Source of the DNA: Amylostereum areolatum
Taxonomy: Eukaryota; Basidiomycota; Agaricomycetes; Russulales; Stereaceae
Assembly: GCA_012932865.1 (NCBI GenBank)
Contig: SAXG01000095.1
Span: 29,813-93,812 of the forward strand
Direction: 5' to 3'
DNA: 64,000 nt
The stretch's first letter is position 1; every line of letters begins with the position of its first letter. A model generated the notes under the pieces. It did no database searches and was not told where the DNA came from. It worked only from the letters and a program-made list of their open reading frames with translations. A program made the position numbers and the translations under genes. This document shows, piece by piece, positions 1 to 11,283 of the stretch.

Positions 1-2
1 GT

Positions 3-330
3 GAGAAGTACCAGGCAGAGGCCAAAGACAAGAAATTAGGCATATGGAAGAGGCATAGACACAGCCATGTGGTCTCTCCTCTCGGGCCTCCGCCTTCTGA
101 ACTTCAAGGACGTATTTATGGTGTGTACCCCTCTGTCACGTCTCTCCATCATTTCTGAATAACCATCTCTCTCAGCCACCGTCATGGCCGTCTTAGACTC
201 GACCACCCTCCGTGTGCGTTTCAAGGAGCATGAAATGAATCATGTCATACATATTCGTCTTGTTGGCGTCACTCCGCCCGTGGCGGCTTTTGAACCGTCC
301 ACGCCGCCATCAGCATACTTTGCCAATCAA
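3..330 (+). CDS. Staphylococcal-nuclease-like (Tudor-SN or LCL3 type) gene, 3' part
   Basis: Partial gene that enters from the left edge. Exon 3-120 ends a nuclease-type domain (EKYQAEAKDKKLGIWK, like the lysine-rich C-terminal helix of SNase domains). A 55-nt GT-AG intron (121-175) follows, and exon 176-330 reads YATVMAVLDSTTLRVRF...IHIRLVGV, which looks like the first strands of another SNase domain. Two adjacent SNase-like units suggest a Tudor-SN relative, but the usual acidic residue after the RLVGV strand is replaced by TPP and no full domain follows. After 330 the frame is soon broken by stops. It may be a gene with further unseen introns, or a decayed remnant. The family call is my recognition only. 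Confidence 0.4.
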
Positions 331-834
331 GTATGTCTTCTTTATGGCACTGGCGCCTGTGGTGTCCGTCTAATCTGTCTCTCGATAGGCATATTCCTTC
401 GCCTCTGGTTTGATCTAGACTCGAACCAGTACCTGAATCGAGCCGGCGGTAACAGCACGTCGATGCAGGGACTGGAGTCCTTGACGCGTGAGTGAGTAGA
501 GTGGAAGTTTCTTCCCACGATAAGTCGAGAATTAGCGAAATTCACTTCGTGCGCACGTGGCCACTTGTAGCTGCATCCTCCTCTTGCGTCCTTCTGGTTC
601 ATTCCCTCGCCGTCTGTACTTGCCTTCTGTACCGCTCGACATTATTTAATATATATGAACCCATGGTGACCCTCCTCCCTGTTTCCCCATCACTGACAGC
701 TTTCAGAGACCCCGGCAGAGATACTTTTTACCCCGGCCCCCTCCCTGTCTCAGTGTCGGCTCCGCCATGTCTAGGGGTTTCCGTGCTAGCAAAAGGAGGG
801 AGTATCCGACTCTCTCCCGCTTTCTCTGCTTATC
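331..834. other. Gap between the nuclease-like fragment and the RecQ-type gene
   Basis: No convincing coding exon. An AT-rich stretch with a TATA-like sequence lies near 643-657, followed by pyrimidine-rich DNA up to the ATG at 835, which is the usual look of a basidiomycete promoter. Confidence 0.35.
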
Positions 835-3487
835 ATGCCTCGAGAAGTCGTTCCCTTGGACGAAGCTCGACTCACAGAGGCCGAGCGGCGACTTTGTGAA
901 GCATTCAACATACCTGGACTTCGCTGCTTCCAACAGCAAGCCGGGCAGCATGTTCTTCAAGGTCAAAGTGTCATCCTCGACGTTCCTACAGGGGCTGGGA
1001 AGACCTTCGCTTTTCTATTTCCTTTGTTCTATCACTGGTGGCCCGGCAACAACGATCCTCAAGTGCAGAAGAGTTTGTTGACCATCAGTCCCCTGGTAGC
1101 TCTCATGGAAGAGCAGGTGTGTTTACGTTGTATATTTAGGGGCTACATCTCTAAGATATTTCCAGGCGGCCCTGCTCAACGCTCACAGAATCCCCACCGT
1201 CGCTATACATTCAAAATGCCAAAATATCGACGTGCTTATGACTGTATGTGTCCACCTTGACCGTTGTGATCGCTTTCGCGCGTGTTCACATCATCTGGTC
1301 ACAGAATCTTGCCCAGAACAGGTACCGTGTCGCTTTCATCGGACCAGAGACCGCGTTGGGCAACTTGTTTGGCAGCATAGTCTTGAGGTCAGAGGACTTT
1401 CGGGACGCGTGCATATGCCTCATCATTGATGAAGCACATGCGGTTTCCGAGTGGGGAACGGACAATTTTCGCCCTGAGTTTAGAGAGCTCGGTGCACTCC
1501 GTTCGAGTCTCAAACTGGGGACACCGGTGCTAGCATGCTCGGCCACACTCCCCGCCGCAATAATAGCAGACATCCAACAGAGGCTGAGGCTGGAATCGGA
1601 CTCCGTGCGTGTTCAGGTGTCAAACAGGAAGCCCAACATCACCTTGTCGGTGCGGACGATGCAACATCCCGAGGACAGCCTCGCCGATCTTCTCGTGCTC
1701 ATCCCAGTCAATGCAACTGCACCGGAAGATATCCCGGTAACCCTTGTCTACGTCAACAACCGCGTGGATGCAGAAGCGATTCAAGACTTTGTTCGGCGAC
1801 ATCTGCCTGAATCAATCCCAGACGAAGTGGTGGAGTTCTACCATCGCTTCATTGACGATGATGACAAAGCTCGCATTCTGCAAAGCCTGTCTGAATCGCG
1901 CATCCGCATTGTTCCCGCCACGGACGCGTTGGGCTGGGTACGTAGTATATAACCTTCTCCTTGTTGAATACCATCTGACGAGCGTGTAGGGAATGGATCT
2001 ACGGAATATCACTCGTGTCATCCTATGGAAGGCGCCGAAAACATTTTGCTCCCTGGTCCAGAAGCTCGGTCGCTGTGCGCGCAACCCAACACAATCCGGA
2101 GAGGGCATACTATACGTATCGGCCGCCTACTATCGCAAGTGTGTCACCTCGCTCACAGGGACCAACTCTGAAGATACGGCCATGGGGCCGGCGGCGGCGG
2201 ATGCTCTGCCCGCACAAGGTCATCAGCCTGCACCGACAAACGAGGGGGATGTTGATGGGATCCGTGTAGAGACAATGGCTGAAGAGTTGATGAGTGCAGT
2301 GCATGGCCGGAGTGCAAGGGCAGCAGCATATGAAGGACAGCTCGTAACGCGTGACTAGCTATATCTTGCGCGCTACGTTGCTACGGAGCATTGTCGACGT
2401 ATTCCTTGGGACGAGTTTTTTGAGAATGGTAGCAAAGGTGCGTAACTTCTTGAATGTGCATTCTCCTTGCACTCATGGGTTCGGATTAGAGTCTCTCGCC
2501 AACATTGATGCGACATCCCATTCACAGGGTTGTGACAATTGTTGCCCACGCGAGTTCATTGGCAATGTCATTGAGTTGGATGACCCATTCAAGCGCACAG
2601 CCGGACGCCGAGCGCAGAGCCCTCCCGATGTTCAGGCGGCTGCATTGAATGTGCTCAAGGATCTGCGTGCAGCCATTGTCATACGAGATTGGCCCAATCA
2701 AAGCTTAGTGACTGGCCGCTTGGTCATGAGTGACACAGTGGTGGCTGGGCTTGCGTCAGGCGCAAGTTTTTTGAACACGATGGGCGATGTTGAGGCTCGT
2801 GTTCACTGGCACTGGGTGCTGAAATATGGACAGGAGGTGCTTACTGCACTGCAAGTGATGATGCGCAATTCGTTCCCTGCGATGCTAGCTCCACCCGAAG
2901 ATGACATTGGATCAGGCCCACGTACAGGACAGGCTACCCATGGTGATGGAAGGAAGATGCGTGAAGAGCTCAAAAAGGTTTATTTGGGCTGTATTGAACG
3001 AGTTCGTGTGTTGACCGCATCCGATGGACACAAGCGTGCTTCGCACTTTGAACATCTTCCCCCCAAGAATGTACGTCCGTCTATCTTGCCGTGTGAAACC
3101 AGTCGTAACATGCATGAAAATGAAAGCACCATCCCGACTACTATGCAACTATTGAAAAGCCGATCGCAATATCAGGAATCCGTGCCCGTATCGCTCTAGT
3201 TCGCGATGGATACCACTCCCTAGGTGCATTCCTTGCAGACTGGCTAACCATGTTTGACAATGCACACGAGATTCATGAGGAAGGCTCTCAGGTCTGGTAT
3301 GATTCACTTGAACTCCAGCAGGTGGTCACCGAGTATCTCCTTGCTCATGCTCGTCAAAACCCGGAGTTACCTGGTGCCACATCACTCGTTATGCATAACA
3401 GTACGTGGTATTGGTGCACGTGGACATGTTTATATCACTTATGTTGCGAACGTAGGTGGCTCGCACCCGAGAACGGGCGCAACCTGA
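835..3487 (+). CDS. RecQ-type DEAH helicase with C-terminal bromodomain
   Basis: Proposed exons: 835-1116, 1166-1243, 1305-1937, 1990-2298, 2359-2437, 2490-3070, 3127-3400, 3456-3487; phases agree and give about 755 residues. Helicase motifs: VPTGAGKT (motif I, near residue 50), IDEAH (II, near 162), ACSATL (III) and QKLGRCARN (VI, near 355). A RecQ zinc-binding pattern follows, with HCRRIPWDEFF and GCDNCC. The C-terminal 120 residues match a bromodomain: an MREELKKVY helix, the loop PDYYATIEKPI, and FDNAHEIHEEGSQVWYDS. The asparagine that normally contacts acetyl-lysine is His here (NAHEIH). A TAG at 2356-2358 interrupts the simplest reading; a 60-nt intron 2299-2358 would remove it, otherwise the gene is broken. 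The end is uncertain: reading through the last intron gives a stop at 3537. RecQ proteins unwind DNA 3'-5'; the bromodomain suggests chromatin targeting (inference). Confidence 0.7.
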
Positions 3488-3719
3488 ATGTGCAATCGAC
3501 ATTGCACCGAGGACACGACTTCCGGATGGTCACATGACCACGTGCAGGGACCCTCCGCGAGATGTATACGAGTTCCACAGCAAAAGACACCTTAAACTAA
3601 AATACAGCCGTGCTTAACTAGACCAGTATTACCTTTACATATAATCCATATGATTCTCAACCTTGTTCCAGTCCGTCCCCACCAAGTTTTAAGTTATATA
3701 AGATACAGAACTAGCTAGC
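3488..3719. other. Short intergenic stretch
   Basis: Nothing recognisable; a frame open from 3456 to about 3617 could be an alternative last exon of the helicase-bromodomain gene. Confidence 0.3.
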
Positions 3720-4331
3720 TCAGTCATACAGATCATCCCCGAGAATGTCCAAGTCCTCCATCATCTCAATGGCCCTCGCTAGGATGTTACTTCCCAGATC
3801 ATAGAACTCCTCGTCATCCACCGCAAGGTCAGCTTCCATTGGCCGGTCATCAAGGCCATCATCATCCTGCACATCTTCGTCATGGACTCCTTCTGGTGCC
3901 ACCGCCCCTGAAGGGTGTGAGGTAGGGGGTACAGGCTGTTCAGAGAGGATGCTCTCGTTGGGGCCTGCTAGGTTCGTGGGCAATACAGTCGTCGTTTTCG
4001 CATACCGCGCACGACGGGGGTCCTGACGAAATGCGTGAAAGGCCTTGGGTTGATTTGCGTAGTCGGCACCATGGTGGAACATATCGTGCACGGGCGGAAC
4101 AAAGGTTTGCGCTGGCCGGTTGTGCACATATTCCTGGAGCCTTCCGTGCTTGAGCTCGTCGGCCAACTCCCGAACCTCGTTCTGACTGGCGGGTGTTGAG
4201 TGGTGAATTCCATAATCCGGTATCTTGAACGCCTTGTGAACGGTCCGCATTGCATCGCGCAACGTGAAGATACAGACCGTTATCATAGACAACCATTTCC
4301 AGCTTTTGTTTACACCTTTCGCCGTGTACAT
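3720..4331 (-). pseudogene. C-terminal fragment of an unrecognised fungal protein cut by an LTR
   Basis: About 200 codons are open on the minus strand. The recognisable style is a helical stretch (RDAMRTVHKAFKIPDYG, ELKHGRLQEYVHNRP, MFHHGADYANQPKAF) followed by a long acidic tail ending ILGDDLYD. It recalls the C-terminal part of multicopy agaric proteins (possibly the DUF6589 type), but I cannot assign it firmly. Its upstream end stops exactly where the family-A LTR begins (4332), so the first codons listed for this frame are intergenic or LTR sequence and the gene is truncated. No continuation was found on the far side of the retrotransposon, whose own 5' end is missing. Confidence 0.4.
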
Positions 4332-4751
4332 TGTCAGAAACACAGTTTATGAGACCGATGAACCGCCTAAGTCGCGACGATGGGAGGAGCGAGAAGAAAA
4401 TAGATTCGAGAGTGCCGGGGTCTAGGGTAGTGCAACGTGCGCTACAGTACCGTATGACGAGATGGACAGTCTAGGGAAAAGGGAAGAGAAACACTGTCCT
4501 TATATACAAGTGGGAACGATGGTGCGATGCGATGCGATAGTGGTGTGAGCGGGGGGAACAATAGGAAAGGAGTCATGGGGCGGAGGACGAAGGTCCGGAG
4601 CAGTGATGTCATAGATAAGGATGCGGAACCCCGCTCGGAAGTCCGGGCAATGACGTCATTGAAGCATGTGATGCAAGGGAAAGTCATGTGCCGTGACACG
4701 TCGCGTGTACGAGGTCTGCAAACGAAGAGAGAAATGGAGCGATCCGTGACA
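4332..4751 (-). repeat. Family-A 3' LTR (420 bp)
   Basis: Begins TGTCACGG and ends CTGACA on the minus strand, with a TATATAAGG box (plus-strand 4499-4510). The same 420-bp unit occurs at 10864-11283, 34594-35013 and 41544-41963. The pol frame runs into this LTR and stops at 4684. Confidence 0.92.
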
Positions 4752-4754
4752 TTA

Positions 4755-4764
4755 CCCCCCCTTT
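4755..4764 (-). promoter_or_regulatory. Polypurine tract of family-A copy 1
   Basis: Minus-strand AAAGGGGGGG three bases before the 3' LTR, the expected plus-strand DNA primer. Copy 2 has AAAGGGAGGG at 35017-35026. Confidence 0.75.
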
Positions 4765-5562
4765 AAGACGTGCTTTCGCCTGGAGCGTGATGTCATCTGC
4801 AAGGGTAGATGCGAGAAAATCGTCAAAGGAGATGCCGAGGGAACGCACAGGGTGGGGCGCGTTTGGATGGCGTTTGTGGAAGGCGTCGATCATGTCGGTG
4901 ACCTTTGAGAGCGAGGAGCGAGGGAGCCAGGTATTCTCGGAGTCAGGATAGCCTGCCCACTTGACGAGGTATTGTATGCCTTTCTTGTTACGGGTCGGCT
5001 TCGAGTCGATGATGTCTTTAACGTCATATTCTTCCTCGTCATCAACGAGGTCAGGCGGCGGTTGTTCATAGTTTGGACCATGTGCCATTGTTTCCTTGTA
5101 CACGGTGAGCAGCGAAGCATGGAAGACTGGGTGGATTCTCCACGTCTTCGGCAGCTTCAGGCGGTAGTTCACTGGGCTAATGACGTCAACGATCTCGAAG
5201 GGTCCAAATCGTTTGGCAGCAAGCTTAGCTTTCGGCCTCGTCGTCTTCAGGTTTTTGCCTTCGAGCCAGACCTTGTCTCCGACGGCGAACAGTGTCGATT
5301 TGCTGATTGTGTCACCGTTGTAGTGCTTCATTAAGTCGGATGCGAGGGCAAGGCTGGCCTTAATCTCCTGTCGGACTTCTTCCAGTTGACGGAGGCGTTC
5401 TTCAACTGCAGGGACCTTTGAGGACGGATTTACGGATGGGTACATCTTGGGGAGGAAGCCGTAAAGGACTTCAAAGGGGGCCTTTCCAGTAGCTGCATGG
5501 GTGCGGGAGTTGTGAGAAAACTCGAAGAAGGGCAGCCACTTCACCCAGTCATCTTGACGATA

Positions 5563-5837
5563 CTGTACCATTTAAATCGGTTCGCCACCCTGTTGTGACC
5601 GTGACAGGCCTGGCGAAAATTTCCATCCGCCAAACCATGTGCATGAGCGTGACAACAATAAAATTCCGCCGGGCCAAGCGCGCCGGGCGGCCGTGAACGG
5701 CCATTTCTAATGGTGACATCATCGGGGTTCAACAAATGGTTTCGCCGGTGACCTTCGTGACACATGACATCAGAAAAATTTCGCCAATTTTGGCCTCTCT
5801 GTGACCCGTGACTGGCGAACCAATTTAAATGGTACAG
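5563..5837 (+). mobile_element. 275-bp TA-flanked MITE, copy 1 (in family-A pol)
   Basis: Terminal inverted repeats start CTGTACCATTTAAAT and are flanked by TA (5561-5562, 5838-5839). Three more copies of equal length lie at 35825-36099, 28753-29027 and, inverted, 32912-33186. It has no coding capacity; the short ORFs shared by all copies are only repeat sequence. TA duplication and the CTGTA ends point to Tc1/mariner or pogo mobilisation. Confidence 0.9.
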
Positions 5838-8800
5838 TAGTTGCAGAATACTCGTAGGAACTGCTCCAGGTTCTGGTTTTCGCGTTCGGTTTGGCCATCT
5901 GTCTGTGGGTGATACGCTGTGCTAAGGGCAGACTTGATCCCAAGCTTCTCGTTGAGTGTACGCATTACCTGCCCAGCAAATTGGGGTCCACGATCCGAGA
6001 TGATCTTGTCCGCCAAGCCGTAATGTCGGTATACCTTATCGAAGAGAATGTCGGCCGTGCCATCGCTGGTGATCTTCATTGTACATGGGGTGGTAACCAC
6101 CATCTTGGTGAGGCGATCGACCACGACGTTGACGGCATTATAGCCTTTGCAGTCAGGGAGCTCGACAATGAAGTCGGTAGAGATGACGCCAAATGGTCGA
6201 TCGGGTACTTCGTTCGGGATCATGTCGACGTGGGGTCGGCTGCTCTGTGTCTTTGTCGACTGGCAGGTTGCGCATCCTGCTACGAAGTCGCGGACGAAGA
6301 CAGACATGCCAGGCCACCAGTATTCACGACTCACAAGTTTGTAAGTCTTGAAGCGACCAGGGTGTCCAGCCAGGGGCGATTCATGGTACATTTTGACAAT
6401 GTCGCGTCGCAACTCGTCGTCTGCAGGGACATATACCTTTCCTCTAAACAGGACCAGGCCTTCTTCGTAGTTCCACTCTTGAAGGTTCTTGACGAGTGTA
6501 CGTGGTCCGTTCCGTAAGATGGCATCCAGAGCTTGAACGACCTCGATGTCCTTGGTCTTGCAGTCGCGGATACGTCGTCGGAGTTCGACATCGCCGAGGG
6601 AGGTTACTGCTCCTGGCCTTGTTGCACGTATCTGGAAGTACTTGGGGTCGAGCAAGATACGCTCCTTGTTGTCGTTCTCAACCCCCTGCTTGTGATCAGG
6701 TCGTCGGGACATTGGGTCTGGGCGATGGGATACTCCTGGTTTGTGAACGAGCGCAAAGTCAAATCGAGTGAGGAATAGAGCCCAACGTGCCTGTCGGCGG
6801 CTCAGCTTCGGTGCCGTCTTGAAGTGCTCCAGGTTCTTGTGGTCTGTCCAGATTTCGACGGTGTCGGGGGCGCCTTCGAGGTAGTGGCACCAGGCTTCGA
6901 GCGCACGGATGATCGCGAGTAGCTCCTTGTCGTAGATGTCGTAGTTGCGTTCCAGTTCCGATAGGGCCTTGGACAGATACACCGCTGGATGCCAGTGACC
7001 GTCGTCCCCTTTCTGCGAGAGTATACCTCCAGTAGCAAAGTCCGAGGCATCGACTTCAACGAGGTAAGGCTTCTTTGGGTCAGGCATGACCAAGATGGGG
7101 GAGGAAGTAAACACAGCTTTCAGTGCATCAAACGCAGTTTGGCAGTCCGTCGACCAGTCCCATGTGCAGTCCTTCTTTGTCAGGTCAAATAGGGGCCGTG
7201 CCACCTTGGAGAAGTCCTTGATGAAACGTCGGTAGAAGTTGCCAAAGCCGAGGAAGGATTGCACATCTTTGACCATTCGTGGTGTCGGCCAGTCCTGAAT
7301 ACCTGCTACCTTGACGGGGTCCATAGCGATCTTGTCGTGCGAGATGATGAGTCCGAGGTATTCGACAGAGTCTTGTTCAAAGACACATTTCTCCGGTTTG
7401 AGGAAGAGGTCGTTGTCTTGCAAACACTGCAGAACCTGCCGCACTATGGCACGGTGTTCGTCCATGGTGCGAGTGAACACCAAGATGTCGTCCATGTAGA
7501 TGATGACCTTGCCCGAGTCGATGAGATCCTTGAACAGTTCATTCATCATTGCCTGAAATGTCGCAGGGGAGTTCATAAGCCCGAAAAACATCACCGTAGG
7601 TTCGAAGAGACCGCGATTCGTCTTGAATGCAGCCTTCCACTCGTCGCCTTCCTTGATGCGGACATTGTTGTAGCCCCAGCGAACATCCATCTTGGAGAAG
7701 ATCTTTGCACCTTTGAGGCGGTCGACAATTTCAGAGATCAGTGGCAAGGGGTATTCATTCTTGACAGTGCCCTTGTTTAATTCTCGATAGTCCTGTACGG
7801 GACGCAGCTTTCCATCCTTTTTCTTCACAAAGAAGAACGGACTCGCCTGAGGTGACTTCGAAGGGCGGATATAGCCCTTCTTCAGGTGGTCGTCGAGGAA
7901 GGTGTCGAGTTCGATCTGCTCGGAAGGTGAGAGGGGGTAGATCTTGCACGGTTTGGGTTCAAAGCCGTCTTTCATGTCGATAGCATGGTCCCATGGCCGT
8001 CGGTCAGGAAGTCGCTCGGAGGTTTTCTTGTCGAATACAGGCGCAAAGTCGCGGTACGGTGGGGGGACTAAGTCTTCAAAGGTTTGCGGGCGTGCGTTCT
8101 CTTTTGAATGCTCTGCAAGCTCCTGCGCTTTTGTAAAGCCCGCGCGAATGGGTATCGCATCTGGATTAGGACCATCGGTTTCAGGGAGGATTCCAGCGCG
8201 GCGTAGTCCATTGATCTCCCAGTCTCGGAATACCATGGGCCGCTCGTCGTCGTCTTCAGTGAAGAGTCGTGCGGGTAGAGGGGAGCGATGGACCGTGCGG
8301 ACGCGAACACCTTTGACTCTGCGTGCAGGAATAACATAAGTGGGGACTGGGGTCCAGGACACATATGTCGGCTCTGGGAAGGGATCGTCCACGACGAGAG
8401 GTGTCCTCGGGGTTTTACCTGCTTCAACCTTACGCTGTGATTGGACCAATGATGGTTTCCGTGGCTTGGTTGCGAGGTTCGTCACAGGAGGTTTGGACAG
8501 AGTACACGAGGGAGGGCAGCGGAGCATGTCAACACGGTCTCGTTGCCAGTCTATGGTGGGATTGTGCTCGTCGAGCCAGTCTGTTCCAAGGATCATGTCA
8601 TGATCGCCGATGTCGGTGATGAAGAACTCAGCTTCTTCCTCATGGTACGCCCTGGAATCTTGCGAGTATATCCGGATCCGCTGGGTCGTTGTGTCGCATA
8701 CCCAGCCCATGACGTTCTTGGTGCCATCCACATTACGCACGGGGAACGGGTTTTCTAGTTTTCTTGTGGTGAGCTTCTTGCGTTCAACAAAGCTTCGGTT

Positions 8801-9048
8801 CAGGATAATTCCTTCTGCGCCGCTATCAAGCAGCGCGTCTGCGTCGATTTCTCTTTTGGTGACTCGTCCGATCAGCTTGAATTTGAGCGTGATCAATGGT
8901 GTTTGCCTGTTCTTGGTGACAGTAGACAGATACAAACACGGGGGATACAATTGCTCACAGGTATGCATGGATGATAGTACAGCGAAACGATTCGACGATG
9001 ATACCAAAAGTCCTTTGCCTCCACCAGACGACGCGACTGGGGGGCGTT

Positions 9049-10122
9049 TCAAAAATCCTGCAATTCCAGGATGTCCTTCAACAGCGCTACTGCCTGCTCC
9101 TTGCCTTCCGCGTCCAGATCCTTCAGCTGGCGAGTGATCGCCGCGATGGTTTTGGACGGGTCAGGAGCGGCTTTCGCAGTGGGTGGAGCCGTGCTCGTCA
9201 GTGGGGGAGGGGCCTTAGATCCAGTCTCCACTGCGCCCACCCGTCGCACGCTCGAGTCGCGGTTGGGGCAGTCGCGGGAGACGTGGCCGGCCTGTCGACA
9301 CATGAAGCACCTGCCCTCACGCATCATCTTTGTGCGCTCGTCGTCCGTCAGCTTTGCAGGGCGGGTCGAGGTGTTGGTGAAGGCGCCGACTCGGCGCGAC
9401 GAGGAGTCGTTGGCCGAACCGTTCGAGGTGAGCGCGACAGCCCCCTTGGACTGACTGCTCTTCCTCTCTGGGTTCTCCTCGAGCCATTGGTGGTTGATGC
9501 AGTGGGCGCGCTCCTTCCACTCCGCGAGGTCAGTGGGGAATGGGTACGACCGGGCCACCTGCTTGCTGAGTTCTCGCTGCAGTCCTTTCTTGAAGAAGTA
9601 GATCAGCGCTTCCTCGTCATACTCCATCATAGTTGCCAGCAGTTCAAACTCGGTGATGAAGTCAGTGACGTCCCGAGTAGTCATCGTGAGCTCGTTGATC
9701 TTACGCTGGGCCTCCATCTTTGGTTCGATGGGTACGAAGTCCCGACCAAACCTGTCTGAAAGCTCCTTGTAGGTGCTGTAGTGGAGCTTTGGGGGTGTTT
9801 CTCCGGAGTCCTCGGCTTCTTCCTTCTTGTCCTCGTCGGCAAAGAGCTCCATGCGACGGTGCGTGGCCCAGGAGTTCACCGTGTCTCCCTCCATCAGGCT
9901 GAGGAGGAGCATCATCTTGGCATCATCTGTAATGTAAACATCTTTGTTAACACGAAGGAACATGCGGAGCTCTAGGGAGAATCAGAGGGTGTCGCGTCTG
10001 TCGCCCTTGAAGGGCTTCGGCTTGGGGCCGAGCTCGCGCTTAGAGGCGGTCGAGGGTTTGGTTTCTTTGTCGGGCATTTTGTCAGCGGGGAGGGCGATGT
10101 CGAGGGATCGGGTGAAGGCTGC
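9049..10122 (-). pseudogene. Family-A copy 1 gag, with premature TGA and truncated 5' end
   Basis: Retrotransposon capsid protein with one CCHC zinc knuckle (CFMCRQAGHVSRDC). Compared with copy 2 the arginine codon in DTLRFALELR is TGA (9982-9984), the change expected from CGA by CpG deamination. The first in-frame ATG is at 10075-10077, but copy 2 shows that the frame once extended further upstream; here that part has been lost at the 10122 breakpoint. The C-terminus ends LELQDF, at the frameshift site. Confidence 0.85.
9052..9058 (-). promoter_or_regulatory. -1 frameshift heptamer GGATTTT, gag-pol copy 1
   Basis: Gag reads CAG GAT TTT TGA; the heptamer G GAT TTT sits directly before the stop and a -1 slip enters the pol frame. 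GGAUUUU is the known slippery site of red clover necrotic mosaic virus. The same site is in copy 2 at 39317-39323. Confidence 0.65.
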
Positions 10123-10671
10123 TGTTACAACTCCGTCAAGGTACCTCATTTTCCCTTACCTTATTCGGAAGGACATCGCTAAACGACGGATTACGACTGT
10201 GCCCCAGTTCGTAACCGTCTCAACGACGCAACCACGACGATGCCACAGATCGTCACCGTCCCAACGGCATAGCCATGACAGTGCCACAGATCGTCACCGT
10301 CTCAATGGCATAGCCACGACGGTGCCACAGTCTCGTCTCCGTAGATACTTGATACGACCGTCACTCAATGTACATATGTTTACTCGACCTCCTTTCTTAT
10401 AAAAGGAGGCTCAACAAACGAGCCATTCCCCAGCTCGTTCTCTTTGTAAATACAGGACTGTTCTAAATAGAACCTCCTCTTAAAGCTATTAAAGAGAACC
10501 CAAAGTAACTAAGTCGAAAGCTCGCCTAAGTCTTCCGTGAAGACTTACTGCTTCGCTTATCGACCTCAACCTTCGTATAACCGAGACGTCTGGATCACCT
10601 GATCCCACTTCTCATACACACGAGTACTGTAGCCTGAGCCGCTTGTCACGTGATAAGGACCGTCCTTAACA
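10123..10671 (+). repeat. Family-B 5' LTR with internal tandem repeat
   Basis: Begins TGTTACAAC and ends CCTTAACA. About three copies of a ~41-bp unit built on CACGACGGTGCCACAG lie at about 10210-10330. A TATA box TTATAAAAGG is at 10397-10406. The 3' copy at 26324-26873 differs mainly in its first 40 bases. Confidence 0.88.
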
Positions 10672-10863
10672 CTAGAACGAGCTCTCCTCTACATTAGCTC
10701 ACCCTACAGTTTGGCGCAGAGCGTCAAACGAAACACCCACCACGGAGTCAGCGGAACAACCTGCTGAAAAAAGCCCATCAGATTTTGAGATCCCTCAACT
10801 CCAATCAAACTGCAGTCGAGAATTCCCCAACGGAAACGAAGATCATCGCTGGACATTTGATCC

Positions 10864-11283
10864 TGTCACGGATCACTCCATTTCTCTCTTCGTTTGCAGA
10901 CCTTGTACACGCGACGTGTCACGGCACATGACTTTCCCTTGCATCACATGCTTCAACGACGTCATTGCCCGGACTTCTGAGCGGAGTTCCACATCCTTAT
11001 CTATGACATCATTGCTCCGGACCCTCGTCCTCCGCCCCATGACTCCTTTCTTATTGTTCCCCCCGCTCGCACCACTATCGCATCACATCGCACCATCGTA
11101 CCCACTTGTATATAAGGACAGTGTTTCTCTTCCCTTTTCCCCAGACTGTCCATCTCATCGTACGGTACTGTAGCGCATGTTGCACTACCCTAGACCCCGG
11201 CACTCTCGAATCTATTTTCTTCTCGCTCCTCCCATTGTCGCGACCTAGGCGGTTCATCGGTCTCATAAACTGCGTTTCTGACA
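10864..11283 (+). mobile_element. Solo family-A LTR inside family-B gag
   Basis: 420 bp, TGTCACGG to CTGACA, flanked by the 5-bp duplication GATCC (10859-10863 and 11284-11288). It marks an insertion followed by LTR-LTR recombination. It carries the TATATAAGG box at about 11109. Confidence 0.93.

Larger units (their letters stand above)
4684..9052 (-). pseudogene. Family-A copy 1 pol (PR-RT-RNaseH-IN-chromodomain), split by a MITE
   Basis: The first part (9052-5825) carries an aspartic protease (LLDSGAEG), reverse transcriptase (YMDD), RNase H (VDASDFATGG), the integrase HHCC finger (GHPGRFKTYK...CATCQ) and the DDE core (DFIVELPD, SDRGPQF, HPQTDGQTERE). The MITE at 5563-5837 stops it after VFCNY. 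The remaining integrase and a chromodomain (YLVKWAGYPDSENTWLP) follow at 5571-4684, and removing the MITE with one TA restores VFCNYRQDDW in frame. The 3' end of the frame lies inside the LTR. Pol has no AUG of its own: it begins at a TTG that overlaps the gag stop and is reached by a -1 shift. It would encode a polyprotein of about 1.37 thousand residues if intact. Confidence 0.88.
4332..10122 (-). mobile_element. Ty3/gypsy chromovirus, family A, copy 1 (5'-truncated)
   Basis: Minus-strand element: 3' LTR 4332-4751, purine tract 4755-4764, pol, gag. At 10122 the match to copy 2 stops abruptly and the family-B LTR begins, so the leader and 5' LTR are missing. It is disabled by the truncation, by a TGA in gag (9982-9984) and by a MITE in the integrase. 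The region 4904-7048 shows no difference that I can see from copy 2 (35166-37310), while the protease/RT part differs clearly. Confidence 0.9.

Noticed and set aside
2344..2358. 15-nt intron GTAACGCGTGACTAG
   Set aside because: Introns this short are known from ciliates such as Stentor, not from fungi; the 60-nt alternative or a nonsense mutation is more likely.
5891..8619. Plus-strand frames opposite pol (also at 36153-38865)
   Set aside because: Antisense shadows of the pol reading frame; identical in both copies because pol is identical there.
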